Assembly (NCBI RefSeq): GCF_003382365.1
Contig: NZ_QTSU01000001.1
Location: forward strand, 2,170,001 to 2,234,000
Reading direction: 5' to 3'
Source: Lysobacter silvisoli
Lineage (GTDB): Bacteria > Pseudomonadota > Gammaproteobacteria > Xanthomonadales > Xanthomonadaceae
DNA: 64,000 nucleotides
Translations under genes and position numbers: made by a program
Notes under the pieces: model-generated
Told to the model about the DNA's origin: nothing
Databases searched by the model: none
What the model saw: only the letters and a program-made list of their open reading frames with translations
Shown: positions 27,703-36,954 of the stretch, one piece after another
Position numbering within the stretch: position 1 is the stretch's first letter
Layout: each line of letters opens with the position of its first letter

Positions 27703-28428
27703 ATGAAGACCCAGGGCTTCCTCGACCAGTTGCTCAAGACCGCACAGAACAGCCTGGGCAACGGCGGACTGGACAGCCTGCTGGGCGGCAGCAAGCCGCC
27801 GGCGCGCTACGAGGCCAAGCAGGCCAAACAGGAAGAAAAGCGCGGCCTGCTCAACGCCGACTTCGGCAAGGGCGCATTGGCCGGCGGCGCGCTGGGCCTG
27901 CTGCTGGGCAACAAGAAATTCCGCAAGATGGGCGGCAAGCTCGCCCTGTACGGCGGCGTGGCCGCGGTCGGCGTGCTGGCCTACAAGGCCTACGGCGACT
28001 ACCGCAGGCAGCAGGACGGCAGCAACGCGCCCGAGCCGCAGACCGTGGACCGCCTGCCGCCGCCGCAGGCCGAACTGCACAACCAGGCCATCCTCAAGGC
28101 GCTGGTGGCCGCGGCCAAGGCCGACGGCCACATCGACGAGCGCGAGCGCGAAGTGATCGAAGGCGAGTTCGTGCGCATCGACAACGACGCCGGCCTGCGC
28201 CAGTGGCTGCACACCGAACTGGAAAAGCCGCTGGACCCGGCCGAAGTCGCGCGCGCCGCCACCACCCCGGAAATGGCCTCGGAGATGTACCTGGCCAGCC
28301 TGCTGGCCGCCGACGAGCAAAGCTTCATGGAACGCGCCTACCTGGACGAGCTGGCGCGCCAACTGAAGATCGACGACGCGCTGAAGGCCAAGCTCGAAGC
28401 GCAGCTACGCGAGGCGCAGGGCGGCTGA
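27703..28428 (+). CDS. DUF533 (TerB-like) protein
   Basis: 241 residues from ATG 27703; the GGAG site six bases upstream favours this over TTG 27697. The N-terminal half has a glycine-rich hydrophobic stretch (FGKGALAGGALGLLLGNKK and LALYGGVAAVGVLAYKAY), probably one or two membrane-associated helices. The C-terminal half (about 115-235) is a TerB-like domain: QAILKALVAAAKADGHIDEREREVIEGEF, with acidic residues typical of metal-binding TerB. Function is unknown. Confidence 0.86.
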   Translation: MKTQGFLDQLLKTAQNSLGNGGLDSLLGGSKPPARYEAKQAKQEEKRGLLNADFGKGALAGGALGLLLGNKKFRKMGGKLALYGGVAAVGVLAYKAYGDYRRQQDGSNAPEPQTVDRLPPPQAELHNQAILKALVAAAKADGHIDEREREVIEGEFVRIDNDAGLRQWLHTELEKPLDPAEVARAATTPEMASEMYLASLLAADEQSFMERAYLDELARQLKIDDALKAKLEAQLREAQGG

Positions 28429-28442
28429 AGCCCCCAAAACGA

Positions 28443-28540
28443 GTTCCCCCCTTTGTTGAGGGGGCCAGGGGGGATTTGCTGTTGCCGTTGCTCGACGCGA
28501 AAAGCAAATCCCCCTCAAACCCCCTCAGACAAGGGGGAAG
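28443..28540. repeat. CAAATCCCCC-type inverted repeat pair, copy 1
   Basis: CCCCCTTTGTTGAGGGGG is followed by AGGGGGGATTTGCT, and the mirrored unit AGCAAATCCCCCTCAAACCC follows at 28503-28540. The same arrangement is at 37903-38012 and 53368-53468. Confidence 0.85.
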
Positions 28541-28627
28541 CCAACAGCAAAGGGCCAAGCCACAGCCCCCTGTGTCGCCATTCATCCGCTCCAGGTATCG
28601 TGCGCCCATCGCCCACGGAACCCGACG

Positions 28628-29209
28628 ATGCCCGCCCGTCCGCCGTCTCGCCTGATCCAGGCCCTGCTGCTGGCCGCTGCGCTGTTCGCGCTGGCCGCCT
28701 GTTCCACCATGAACGCCGTCAGCGCCTATCTGGGCAACGAGGTCAGCTTCACCGCGCCGCAGTTGCAGCAGTCGCTGAGCCGCAACTTTCCCAAGCGCTA
28801 CGAAAAACTCGGCGGGCTGGTCGCGGTGACGCTGATGAATCCGCGTCTGTCGATTCCCGACGACGGCAACCGCCTGCGCCTGGATTTCGACCTGGGCCTG
28901 AGCGCGCTCGGCGCCGGCTCCTCGCGCGAGCCCAACGGCCGCTTCACCCTGACCAGCGCGCTGCGCTACGACCCCGCCACCCAGGGCCTGCACCTGCTCG
29001 ACCCGCGCGTGGACTACGTGGACGTGCCGCAGCTCGGCGGCACCCTGACCGGCGCATCGCGCGAACTGCTCAACGCCTGGCTGAGCGATTACGCACGCCA
29101 GGAACCGGTGTACCGTTTCGACAACAGCCTGCTCGACACGCTGGGTTCGCGCCGCATCGGCCGCACCGAAATCGAGCACGGCCGCATCGTCGTCCACCTC
29201 GACCGCTGA
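28628..29209 (+). CDS. DUF1439-type lipoprotein
   Basis: 193 residues. A lipoprotein signal (LLAAALFALAAC/S, cysteine at about 25) sends it to the periplasmic face of a membrane. The body matches DUF1439, with EVSFTAPQLQQSLSRNFPK early and RLRLDFDLGLSALGAG in the middle. The fold is thought to bind hydrophobic ligands; the exact function is unknown. It precedes two more lipoprotein genes with only one base before the next start, so it is likely an operon. Confidence 0.85.
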   Translation: MPARPPSRLIQALLLAAALFALAACSTMNAVSAYLGNEVSFTAPQLQQSLSRNFPKRYEKLGGLVAVTLMNPRLSIPDDGNRLRLDFDLGLSALGAGSSREPNGRFTLTSALRYDPATQGLHLLDPRVDYVDVPQLGGTLTGASRELLNAWLSDYARQEPVYRFDNSLLDTLGSRRIGRTEIEHGRIVVHLDR

Positions 29210-29210
29210 C

Positions 29211-29915
29211 ATGCGCCCCTATCGCACCGCCATCGCCCTGCTCGCCGCCGCCCTCGTGCTCAGCGCTTGCGGCAAAGACGAAGACCCGCAGACCCGCGCC
29301 GCCAACGGCGAGGCCGGCGAACTGCTGCCCGCGCCGCAAGGCGCGCAGGGCGGCGTCACCGGCATGCCCTCGCAGCCCGGACCCGGCCAGATCGGCCCGC
29401 CCAGCGGCGAGCTGCCGCCGGGGACGCTGCTGGACGAGAACGGCAACCCGATCCTGCCGGCCACGCCGGAAGACGGCACCGTGGCGGCCGGTGAAGACGA
29501 CGTCGCACCGGTGGACGCGGTCGACCCGGCCTCGGCCGACGAACCCACGCCGCAGGACGCGGTGACGGTGGTGCGCGACTACTACGCCGCGATCAACGCG
29601 CGCGCCTACGCCCGCGCCTACGCGCTGTGGTCCGACGGCGGCCGCGCCAGCGGACAGACGCCGCAGCAGTTCGCCGACGGTTTCGCCGACACCAACGGCG
29701 TGTCGGCGGAGATCCTGCCGCCGGGTCGCGTCGATGCCGCCGCCGGCTCGCGCTACATCGAAGTGCCGGTGGCGCTGACCGCGACCCAGCGCGACGGCAG
29801 CCAGCGCAAATACATCGGCGCCTATGTGCTGCGCCGCGCCGTGGTCGACGGCGCCACGCCCGAGCAGCGCGCCTGGCATATCGGCTCGGCCGACATTCGT
29901 GAGGTGAAGCCATGA
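29211..29915 (+). CDS. Lipoprotein of unknown function
   Basis: 234 residues. Lipobox LVLSAC/GKDED with cysteine at about 20. A disordered Pro/Gly/Ala region follows (to about 105), then a compact domain starting at DAVTVVRDYYAAINARAYARAYALW (about 118 on), which resembles NTF2-like or SnoaL-like folds. It overlaps the next gene by four bases (ATGA). Confidence 0.8.
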   Translation: MRPYRTAIALLAAALVLSACGKDEDPQTRAANGEAGELLPAPQGAQGGVTGMPSQPGPGQIGPPSGELPPGTLLDENGNPILPATPEDGTVAAGEDDVAPVDAVDPASADEPTPQDAVTVVRDYYAAINARAYARAYALWSDGGRASGQTPQQFADGFADTNGVSAEILPPGRVDAAAGSRYIEVPVALTATQRDGSQRKYIGAYVLRRAVVDGATPEQRAWHIGSADIREVKP

Positions 29916-30640
29916 ACGCAGCGCGTGCTTGGTTGACGGCAACGGTGTTGACGGTAGCCCTGGCCGCCTGCGAGCGCGCGGCACCCCAGGCCGCTCCAGC
30001 CGCTGCGCCCGCACCCGCCACGCCCGCCGCCGTGGCGACACCCGCCGCCCCGCCGCCGGCCGCCGCCACCGCGTCCGCCGACTTCGTCCTGCCCGGCGAC
30101 TTCGCGCCCGACACCACGCTGGAGCAGCTGCGCCAGCGCTACGGCGCCGGCAACGTGCAGGCGGGCAAGGTGCCCGGCGCCGAGGGCGAGGAATTCGACG
30201 GCGCAATCCTGTTCGCCGACGATCCCAAACGCCGCGCCTATCTGTATTTCCAGGACGAAGCGCAGCGCCGAGGTCTTAGCCTGATCCGCGTGTTCGAACC
30301 CGAGTCCACCTGGACCCTGGACAACGGCGTGCGCATGGGCCAACCGCTGTCCGAACTGGTCGCGCTCAACGGCAAGCCGATTTCCTACTACGGCCTGGAA
30401 TGGGACTACGGCGGCACCGTGGTCGACTACCACGGCGGCCGCCTGGAGCGGCAGGACGAGCAGATCGGCCGTGCGCTGCGCCTGGGCCTGCGCGACAACG
30501 GCGATCAGGGCGTGCCGGACCAGGCCACGCCGGTGGGCGAAGGCACCTACCGCAGCGACGATCCCAAGTACCCCGAACAGGGCCGCTGGGTGGTGGTGTC
30601 CGAACTGCTGGTGTCCTTCCCCGGCGAAGACGACCTGTAA
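29912..30640 (+). CDS. Lipoprotein of unknown function
   Basis: 242 residues. Lipobox TVALAAC/ERAAP, then an Ala/Pro-rich spacer to about 48. The folded domain runs from about 55 (DFVLPGDFAPDTTLEQLRQRYG) to the end and contains EGEEFDGAILFADDPKRRAYLYFQDE; it looks like a conserved xanthomonad domain I cannot name. It starts in the ATGA overlap with the upstream lipoprotein gene, which implies coupled translation. Confidence 0.8.
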   Translation: MNAARAWLTATVLTVALAACERAAPQAAPAAAPAPATPAAVATPAAPPPAAATASADFVLPGDFAPDTTLEQLRQRYGAGNVQAGKVPGAEGEEFDGAILFADDPKRRAYLYFQDEAQRRGLSLIRVFEPESTWTLDNGVRMGQPLSELVALNGKPISYYGLEWDYGGTVVDYHGGRLERQDEQIGRALRLGLRDNGDQGVPDQATPVGEGTYRSDDPKYPEQGRWVVVSELLVSFPGEDDL

Positions 30641-30646
30641 GCGGCG

Positions 30647-31111
30647 ATGAGCGCACCGCCGCGTTTGGTGCTGGACACCAACGTCTGCCTGGACCTGTTC
30701 GTGTTCCGCGACCCGCGCCTGGCCGCGCTCAGCGCCGCGCTTGCGTCCGGCGCGACCACCGCGGTCAGCGACGAACGCTGCCGCGAGGAATGGCAGCGGG
30801 TGCTGGCTTATCCGCAACTGCGTCTGGACGCCGCCGCGCAAGGGCAGGCCTTGTCGGACTACGACGCGCGGCTGCCGCTGTGGCCCGCATCGCAACGGCG
30901 CCCCGAACCCGCCGCGCCGCTGCCGCGCTGCTTCGATCCGGACGACCAGAAATTCCTGGAACTCGCGCACGCCGCGAGCGCCGACTGCGTGCTAAGCCGG
31001 GATCACGCCCTGACCAGCCTGGGCCGGCGCTGCGCGCGCGAGGGCCTGTTCGAGGTGATGACGCCGCTGGCCTGGATCGGCCTGCAGACCTGGCGCCAAG
31101 CCGCGCGCTAG
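30647..31111 (+). CDS. PIN domain protein
   Basis: 154 residues. The PIN nuclease core begins at once: LVLDTNVCLDLFVF with the first aspartate at about 10; E45/E46 follow in CREEWQRVL, and the last acidic group is in RCFDPDDQKFLELA and SRDHAL. This is the COG1569-type putative toxin family. No antitoxin gene is next to it; upstream is a lipoprotein gene six bases away. A stand-alone RNase is as likely as a toxin. Confidence 0.82.
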   Translation: MSAPPRLVLDTNVCLDLFVFRDPRLAALSAALASGATTAVSDERCREEWQRVLAYPQLRLDAAAQGQALSDYDARLPLWPASQRRPEPAAPLPRCFDPDDQKFLELAHAASADCVLSRDHALTSLGRRCAREGLFEVMTPLAWIGLQTWRQAAR

Positions 31112-31196
31112 CGGCCTCCGCCGCGGCCCGACATGGCCGCCACGTACGTCTTTGGTCTACACGGGTGCCTGTACCCCTGCGTGCCATACTCGCCGC

Positions 31197-32021
31197 ATGC
31201 AAGGCGTGCCCGCGCAGTCCGACCATCTCCAGGATGCGGCCGAGTTCCGCCAGCCTGCGCACCGCCATGGCGTCGAGCTCTACCGCGCCCACATCGTGCG
31301 CCATACCTTCGACCCGCACACCCACGAGGCCTACGGCCTGGGCGCGATCGAGGCCGGCGTGGAGCGCTTCCGCTACCGCGGCAGCGACCATCTGGCGCCG
31401 CCGGATTCGCTGGTGCTGATGAATCCCGACGTGCTGCACACCGGCCGCGCCGAAACCGCCGAGGGCTGGCGTTACCGCATGGTCTATGTGGACCCGGACG
31501 TGGCCGCCGAGATCACCGGCGAGCCGGGCTGGTGGTTCGACCAGGCCGTGCGCCACGACCCGCTGCGCGCGCGCCGGGTGGGCGCGCGCCTGGACGCGCT
31601 GTGGCATACGCGCGAACCGCTGGCCTTCGACAGCCAGTTGGCCGCGCTGCTCGACGAATTCCGCGATCACGCGCGCGTGTCCGTGCGTACGCGCAGCGAC
31701 GCGGCTCCGCGCTTCGCGCCGGTACTGGACTACCTGCGCGCGCACCTGGCGGACAAGCTCACCCTGGAACAGTTGGCCGCGGTCGCCGACCTCAGCCCGT
31801 TCCACTTCCTGCGCAGCTTCCGCGACCACTACCACGTAACCCCGCAGCAGATGCTGATGGCGCTGCGTCTGCACCGCGCCAAGCAGCGCCTGGCCGCAGG
31901 CGCCATGCCGGCGCAGGTGGCGGCCGACACCGGCCTGGCCGACCAGGCCCACCTGACCCGCGCCTTCCAGCGCCGCTACGGCGTCACCCCCGCGCGCTAC
32001 CGCAAACAGCTGCGCGGCTGA
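31197..32021 (+). CDS. AraC family transcriptional regulator
   Basis: 274 residues from ATG 31197; the ATG at 31152 gives a cysteine-containing tail with no support. An N-terminal cupin sensor (HTFDPHTHEAYGLGAIEAGVERF, about 35-57) is followed by two helix-turn-helix units at the C terminus: LTLEQLAAVADLSPFHFLRSF and PAQVAADTGLADQAHLTRAF, then the usual RYGVTPARYRKQL. Sensor domain and a downstream transporter in the same direction, 55 bases on, suggest that it controls the transporter. Confidence 0.88.
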   Translation: MQGVPAQSDHLQDAAEFRQPAHRHGVELYRAHIVRHTFDPHTHEAYGLGAIEAGVERFRYRGSDHLAPPDSLVLMNPDVLHTGRAETAEGWRYRMVYVDPDVAAEITGEPGWWFDQAVRHDPLRARRVGARLDALWHTREPLAFDSQLAALLDEFRDHARVSVRTRSDAAPRFAPVLDYLRAHLADKLTLEQLAAVADLSPFHFLRSFRDHYHVTPQQMLMALRLHRAKQRLAAGAMPAQVAADTGLADQAHLTRAFQRRYGVTPARYRKQLRG

Positions 32022-32076
32022 ACGCCGCCGCAATCTGGTACAAGACCGGCGCGCGCCGGCGCGGCAGGCTGGCGCC

Positions 32077-33036
32077 ATGCTGATCGGAACCCTCTACGCC
32101 CTGCTCGCCGGCCTGATCTGGGGCCTGGTCTTCGTCGGCCCGCTGCTGCTGCCCGAATACCCGGCCGCGTTGCAGTCGGTCGGCCGCTACCTGGCCTTCG
32201 GCCTGATCGCCCTGCCGCTGGCCTGGCTGGACCGCGCCGCGCTGCGCCAGCTCAGCCGCGCCGACTGGATCGAAGCGCTGAAGCTGTCGGCGGTGGGCAA
32301 CCTGCTCTACTACCTGTGCCTGGCCGGCGCGATCCAGCGCGCGGGCGGCCCGCTGCCGACCATGATCATCGGCACCCTGCCGGTGCTGATCGCGATCGCC
32401 GCCAACCGCCGCAACGCCCAGCGCGACGGCCGCCTGCCGTGGGCGCGGCTGCTGCCGTCGCTGCTGCTGATCGGTGCCGGCATCGCCTGCGTGAACCAGG
32501 TGGAGCTGCAGGCGCTGCTGCACGAAGGCAGCGGCGACCTGCGCCGCTACGCCAGCGGCGGCCTGCTGGCCCTGGGCGCGCTGGCCTGCTGGACCTGGTA
32601 CCCGCTGCGCAACGCCGACTGGCTGCGCGCGCACCCCGGACGCAACCCGCGCACCTGGGCCACCGCACAGGGCCTGGCCACGCTGCCGTTGGCGCTGGTC
32701 GGCTATGCGGTGCTGTGGAGCGCGCTGGGCCTGAGCGGCAGCGATTTCCCCATGCCCTTCGGCCCGCGCCCCTGGTTCTTCGTCGGCCTGATGGCGGCGA
32801 TCGGCCTGCTCGCGTCCTGGGTTGGCACGCTGTGCTGGAACGAAGCCAGCCAGCGCCTGCCCACCGCCTTGGCCGGCCAGCTGATCGTGTTCGAAACCGT
32901 GTTCGCGCTGGCCTACGCCTTCGTCCTGCGCGGCAGCCTGCCGCCGCTACTGATCCTGGTCGGCATCGCGCTGTTGATCGGCGGGGTGGTGTGGGCGTTG
33001 CGGATACGGCCGGAGCCGGTGGAGGCGGCGCATTGA
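32077..33036 (+). CDS. EamA/DMT family transporter
   Basis: 319 residues with about ten hydrophobic helices, in two repeats. Early sequence LLAGLIWGLVFVGPLLLPEYPAAL and the later half starting FFVGLMAAIGLLASWVGTLCWNEASQRLPTALAGQL match the EamA drug/metabolite superfamily. Inner membrane; substrate unknown. The preceding AraC regulator is the natural candidate for its control. Confidence 0.87.
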   Translation: MLIGTLYALLAGLIWGLVFVGPLLLPEYPAALQSVGRYLAFGLIALPLAWLDRAALRQLSRADWIEALKLSAVGNLLYYLCLAGAIQRAGGPLPTMIIGTLPVLIAIAANRRNAQRDGRLPWARLLPSLLLIGAGIACVNQVELQALLHEGSGDLRRYASGGLLALGALACWTWYPLRNADWLRAHPGRNPRTWATAQGLATLPLALVGYAVLWSALGLSGSDFPMPFGPRPWFFVGLMAAIGLLASWVGTLCWNEASQRLPTALAGQLIVFETVFALAYAFVLRGSLPPLLILVGIALLIGGVVWALRIRPEPVEAAH

Positions 33037-33071
33037 AGGCGACGCCCTTGGTGCGTTGCGCCTCCCCAGTC

Positions 33072-33156
33072 CGTCATTCCCGCGAAGGCGGGAATCCAGA
33101 GCGCTAACGAAACCTCACGCTAAAGTCACTGGATTCCCGCCTTCGCGGGAATGACG
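33072..33156. repeat. CGTCATTCCCGC inverted repeat pair
   Basis: Two 28-bp units, 33072-33099 and 33129-33156, in opposite orientation; each is itself a hairpin (ATTCCCGC/GCGGGAAT). The form recalls the dRS3 repeats of Neisseria, but that is resemblance only. Related units are at 44739-44822 and 45257-45363. Confidence 0.88.
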
Positions 33157-33229
33157 GTGTGAGAGAACGCTATCTCCGGCGGAAATTACGGCACGAGATA
33201 ACGTTAGCTTTCGCGGGGATGACGGCAAC

Positions 33230-33258
33230 AAAGCCGCGCTGGCCGTCGCCAGCGGCTA
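33230..33258 (-). terminator. Hairpin after DUF5916 gene
   Basis: Read on the minus strand, GCCGCTGGC, loop, GCCAGCGCGGC and then TTTGTT. The stem has a small bulge and begins at the stop codon. A likely rho-independent terminator. Confidence 0.55.
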
Positions 33259-35511
33259 AATCTCGAACCGATACGACAGCTTCACCAGCAACTGCTCGCT
33301 ATCGCGCAGATCGAAGGCATCGCTGAACTCGCGCCCCGCGCTGCCCTGACGGTCCAGGCCTTCCTCGAACAGGCTGCCGCCGCGCACGTAAGCGATGTAC
33401 AGGTAAGACAGCGGCGCCAGCTCGTAGCGGTAGCGCACCTGGAAGCCCAGGTTGCGCAGGCCGAAGTCCTGCAGCGTATCGGCCGAGCGCAGCGCGCGAC
33501 CGTCCGTGCCCACGCGGTAGGCCTGGCGCGCGGTCGCGTCCAATCCGATCGCTTCCAGCCGCACGCGCAGCTCCTGCTTGTCGTCGATCAGCCAGATCGA
33601 GCCGGCGTTGAGCACGATCATGTCGGCGCGATAGCTGCCCAGCAGGTTGCCGCCGCGCCACAGCAGCCAATCCGGATTGTGCGAAATCTCCATGCCGCTG
33701 AAGAAGCTCAGCCGGTCGTTGACGTGATAGGACGGCTCGAAGTACAGCCGCGACTTGCCCTCGCGCATGCCGCCCAGGCCTTCGGCCGCGTACTGCGCCT
33801 CGCCGTACAGCGTCCACGGCCCGCCGTTCTGGCGCGGGCGGAAACGCTCGTAGTACAGGAACAGCTTGGACGGCACATCGACGATGCCGTTGCCGCGGGT
33901 GATCAGGTCGTCGTGGCCGGCCGACCAGGCCGCCACTTCCACGAACTCGTTGCCGCCGTCGCGCAGTTCGCTGCGGCGGTTGATCGCGCCGGCGTCGGCG
34001 ATGTGCACGCCCTGGTCGTTGTAGCGGCGCGAGATCGCGTAGTGCCAGTCGTGGCCGGCGTAGATCGAATCGGCCGGCAGGTCGGTGACCCGGCGCGCCA
34101 GGTCGTAGCGCGCGTAGTTGAAGTTGTTGCGCTCCAGGTAGCCGAAGTCGTTGAGCTGCAGGTCGCGGCCCAGGTGCAGCAGGTACAGCTGCTGGCGCCA
34201 GCGGTTGCCCATGTCGTAGTCGATGCGCACCTGGGCGCCGCTGTCGCGCGCGCTGCGGCCGGCCTCGTCCACGTCGGAGGCGACCACGGTGCTGCGGATC
34301 GCCCATTGCGAAGTCGGGTTCCAGCGGTGGTCGAATTCGTAGACGTTGGCTTCGCGGTCCAGGAACGGCCGCTCGACCCGGGTCACCATCGCGCCCACGC
34401 CCTGGGTGGCGAAGTCGCGGGTGGCGCGCACGGCGTAGAAATCGCGGCCGACCTCGTCGGCCTCGTTGGCCGCGAACACACCGTAGTTGAAGCCGCCGGC
34501 GCTGCCGTTGACCTTGATCGCCGCGGTCACGTCGCCCGAGCCCACGCCGTCGTCGTTCTGGCCGCCCACGCGGCGGGTATAGATCAGCCGGCTGTTGTTG
34601 TTGAGCGAGCCGAAGGGCACGTCGAAGAAGCCCTGGTTCTCGGTGAAGAACGGGCGCTTGTCGCTGAAGAAGGTCTCGGTGGCGCTGAAGTTGACGGTGA
34701 GCTCGTCGCTCTCGACCTGGCCGAAGTCCGGATTGACCGTGGCGCTGAGCTGGAAGCGTCCGTTGGGCTTCCAGAACAGGTCCACGCCGCCGTCGAAATC
34801 GCTGCCCTTGCCGACCGCGTCGTACACGCCCGAGGCATAGGGCGTGATCGCCAGCAGCGCCTGGCTGTAGGCCGGCACCTGCATGCGCTCGAACGCGGTC
34901 AGGAAACGGCTCTCGGTATAGCCCACCGCCGGCCACGAGGCACGCTCGCCGGTGGCGCCGATCACCCGGTCCAGCGAAATACCCAGGGTGCGCTGGCCGT
35001 CGGCGCCCGTGCGCATGGGCGCGATGTGCCAGGGGATCAGGATCTCGGCGTACCAGCCCTGCTCGTCCTCGCTGGTGGCGTGGCGCCAGTCGCCGTCCCA
35101 GTCGTCGTTGAACTGGTTTTCGTTGGTGATCGTGGTGTCGATGATGCTGTTGGACAGCAGCACGGTGAAGTTGTAGCCGATGCGGCCGTCTCCGTCGAAG
35201 TCCACGTACAGGTTGACCCGGTCCATCGGCCCGCCCTTGTCGCGCTGGGCGAACTGGCGGGTGCGCGGAATGCTGGCGGGCTGGGTGTTGCGGAAGCCGA
35301 TCGCCAGGCCTTGCGGCGTGGCCAGCACCAGCGCCTCGGTGGGCTGCGGCGCGGGCGCGCGCGACAGCGGCTGGGTCAGGCGGAAATCGGTGATGCGCTG
35401 GGCGCCTTCCCATTCGGCCGGGTCGATACGGCCGTCGATCTCGACCGCGCTCGCGAGCGGCGCGACGCCGGCTAGCGCGGCGAGGAGGGCCAGGGTCAGG
35501 GGTGCGCGCAT
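33256..35511 (-). CDS. DUF5916 outer-membrane protein with CBM9-like domain
   Basis: 751 residues from ATG 35511 (MRAPLTLALLAALAGVAPLASA/VE). After the signal peptide, about 25-230 is a CBM9-like beta-sandwich (EIDGRIDPAEWEGAQRI, LYVDFDGDGRIGYNFTV), followed by the DUF5916 region, rich in aromatic alternating strands, to the C-terminal LLVKLSYRFEI. The pattern fits an outer-membrane beta-barrel with a periplasmic sugar-binding-like module. The family is widespread and uncharacterised, sometimes linked to peptidase or TonB systems. The further upstream ATG at 35571 adds residues before the signal peptide and is not used. Confidence 0.85.
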   Translation of the reverse strand: MRAPLTLALLAALAGVAPLASAVEIDGRIDPAEWEGAQRITDFRLTQPLSRAPAPQPTEALVLATPQGLAIGFRNTQPASIPRTRQFAQRDKGGPMDRVNLYVDFDGDGRIGYNFTVLLSNSIIDTTITNENQFNDDWDGDWRHATSEDEQGWYAEILIPWHIAPMRTGADGQRTLGISLDRVIGATGERASWPAVGYTESRFLTAFERMQVPAYSQALLAITPYASGVYDAVGKGSDFDGGVDLFWKPNGRFQLSATVNPDFGQVESDELTVNFSATETFFSDKRPFFTENQGFFDVPFGSLNNNSRLIYTRRVGGQNDDGVGSGDVTAAIKVNGSAGGFNYGVFAANEADEVGRDFYAVRATRDFATQGVGAMVTRVERPFLDREANVYEFDHRWNPTSQWAIRSTVVASDVDEAGRSARDSGAQVRIDYDMGNRWRQQLYLLHLGRDLQLNDFGYLERNNFNYARYDLARRVTDLPADSIYAGHDWHYAISRRYNDQGVHIADAGAINRRSELRDGGNEFVEVAAWSAGHDDLITRGNGIVDVPSKLFLYYERFRPRQNGGPWTLYGEAQYAAEGLGGMREGKSRLYFEPSYHVNDRLSFFSGMEISHNPDWLLWRGGNLLGSYRADMIVLNAGSIWLIDDKQELRVRLEAIGLDATARQAYRVGTDGRALRSADTLQDFGLRNLGFQVRYRYELAPLSYLYIAYVRGGSLFEEGLDRQGSAGREFSDAFDLRDSEQLLVKLSYRFEI

Positions 35512-35761
35512 CTTGTTGCCTCGGTACTGATGGGGTGGGCCGCCACGCACCGCATCGGGGACGTTGCGCACCGGTGGGATGCGAAGGCCCGCATAAAGGT
35601 TGCATGTGTCGCGCGCTCCGGCGGTCGCGCGCCCGAGCGAGGCGAAGCCTAGACGCAGCGCCCTCCGTCACCGACTGGCGAAAGTCATGCAAACCAATTG
35701 CCTATTCCGCGCATCGGCGATGGCACGGAACCTGCCGCGCCGCCGCCCGGCGGCGCCGGAT

Positions 35762-36949
35762 TCAGGAAGCGGTGGCGTCGTGCGAGACGAAGGCGGCTTC
35801 GCCGGTCGGCAGTTCCAGCCACTCCGGGTGCGCCAGCGCGCGGGCGATGTCGGCCTGGCCGGACAGCCAGTGCTCGCGCATGGCCACGCGGCCGAACTGG
35901 TAGTCCTTGAAATGGCCGATGCGGGCGCGCTCGCGGTAGATCAGATGGATCACGCTGTAGCGGCGGTCGCAGGCCAGTTCGGCCGCATGCTGGGCCCAGG
36001 GGTTGTGCCGGCGCACGTCCTCGGGGATTTCCTCCAGCAGCTCGCGCAGCAGCCGGCGGTAGTGCTGGAACACGCGCTGGGTGTCGGTGATCAGGCGGGT
36101 GCGGCTGGAGTACTGGATCTCCTTCTGCCGCTCGGCCACGTCCAGCAGGTTCTGCGGCAGCTCGCCCTGCGCGCTCCACAGGTCGACCTGGAACACCAGG
36201 GTGTCGCGCCGGGGCTCGCTGGCCAGCACCTGCGACAGCGGCGTGTTCGAGACCAGACCGCCGTCCCAGTAGAACTCGCCGTCGATCTCCACCGCCGGGA
36301 ACGCCGGCGGCAGCGCGCCGGAGGCCAGGATGTGGCGCGCGTCCAGGCGCATGCGGCTGTTGTCGAAGTACTCCAGGTTGCCGGTGCGCACGTTGACCGC
36401 GCCCACGCTGACACGGATGCCGCCCTCGTTGAGCCGGTCGAAATCGACCATGCGCTCCAGCGTGGCGATCATCGGCGCGGTGTCGTACCAACTGGCGCCC
36501 TGCGGGCCCGGCGCGGCCATCGGGTCCCACGCGCGCGGCCGGTAGAAGCCGCGCTGGCCTTCGATCAGGGCGCGCCAGGCTTCCCAGGTGTCCAGCCAGG
36601 CGCGCGGCTCCTCGCCCAGGCCGGCCCAGCGCGCCTCCTGCCCCAGCGTGGTCGCCGGCAGCAGGGTCGGCTGCGAAATCGTGTCCCAGAATTCGCGCAA
36701 GGCCTCGACCCGGCGCTGCGGCGGGTTGCCGGCGATGATCGCGGTGTTGAACGCGCCGATGGAGATGCCGGCCAGCCAGTCCGGGGCGATGCCGGCCTCG
36801 TCCAGACCCTGGTAGACGCCGGCCTGGTACGCGCCCAGCGCGCCGCCGCCCTGCAGCACCAGAGCGGTGCGTTCGGGGCGGCGCGACGGCGGCGGCAGCG
36901 GCTGCGCTGCCGGCTTGGCGCGCTTGGCGGGCGGACGGCGGGCGGCCAT
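35762..36949 (-). CDS. Patatin-like phospholipase family protein
   Basis: 395 residues from ATG 36949. The catalytic dyad is clear: oxyanion motif GGGALGAY at about 34-41, serine in GISIGAFNTA (S63), and aspartate in DGGLVSN. The C-terminal part after about 280 (RLITDTQRVFQHYRRLLRELLEEIPEDV) fits the DUF3734 extension of this subgroup. A basic Pro/Lys-rich tail precedes the domain; no signal peptide, so cytosolic or membrane-associated. It begins five bases after the stop of the 3-hydroxybutyrate dehydrogenase gene, so the two share a transcript, which suggests a link to lipid or polyhydroxybutyrate turnover. Confidence 0.9.
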   Translation of the reverse strand: MAARRPPAKRAKPAAQPLPPPSRRPERTALVLQGGGALGAYQAGVYQGLDEAGIAPDWLAGISIGAFNTAIIAGNPPQRRVEALREFWDTISQPTLLPATTLGQEARWAGLGEEPRAWLDTWEAWRALIEGQRGFYRPRAWDPMAAPGPQGASWYDTAPMIATLERMVDFDRLNEGGIRVSVGAVNVRTGNLEYFDNSRMRLDARHILASGALPPAFPAVEIDGEFYWDGGLVSNTPLSQVLASEPRRDTLVFQVDLWSAQGELPQNLLDVAERQKEIQYSSRTRLITDTQRVFQHYRRLLRELLEEIPEDVRRHNPWAQHAAELACDRRYSVIHLIYRERARIGHFKDYQFGRVAMREHWLSGQADIARALAHPEWLELPTGEAAFVSHDATAS

Positions 36950-36954
36950 GCCGC

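Noticed and set aside
33679-35475. 598-residue plus-strand frame
   Set aside because: Antisense to the DUF5916 gene.
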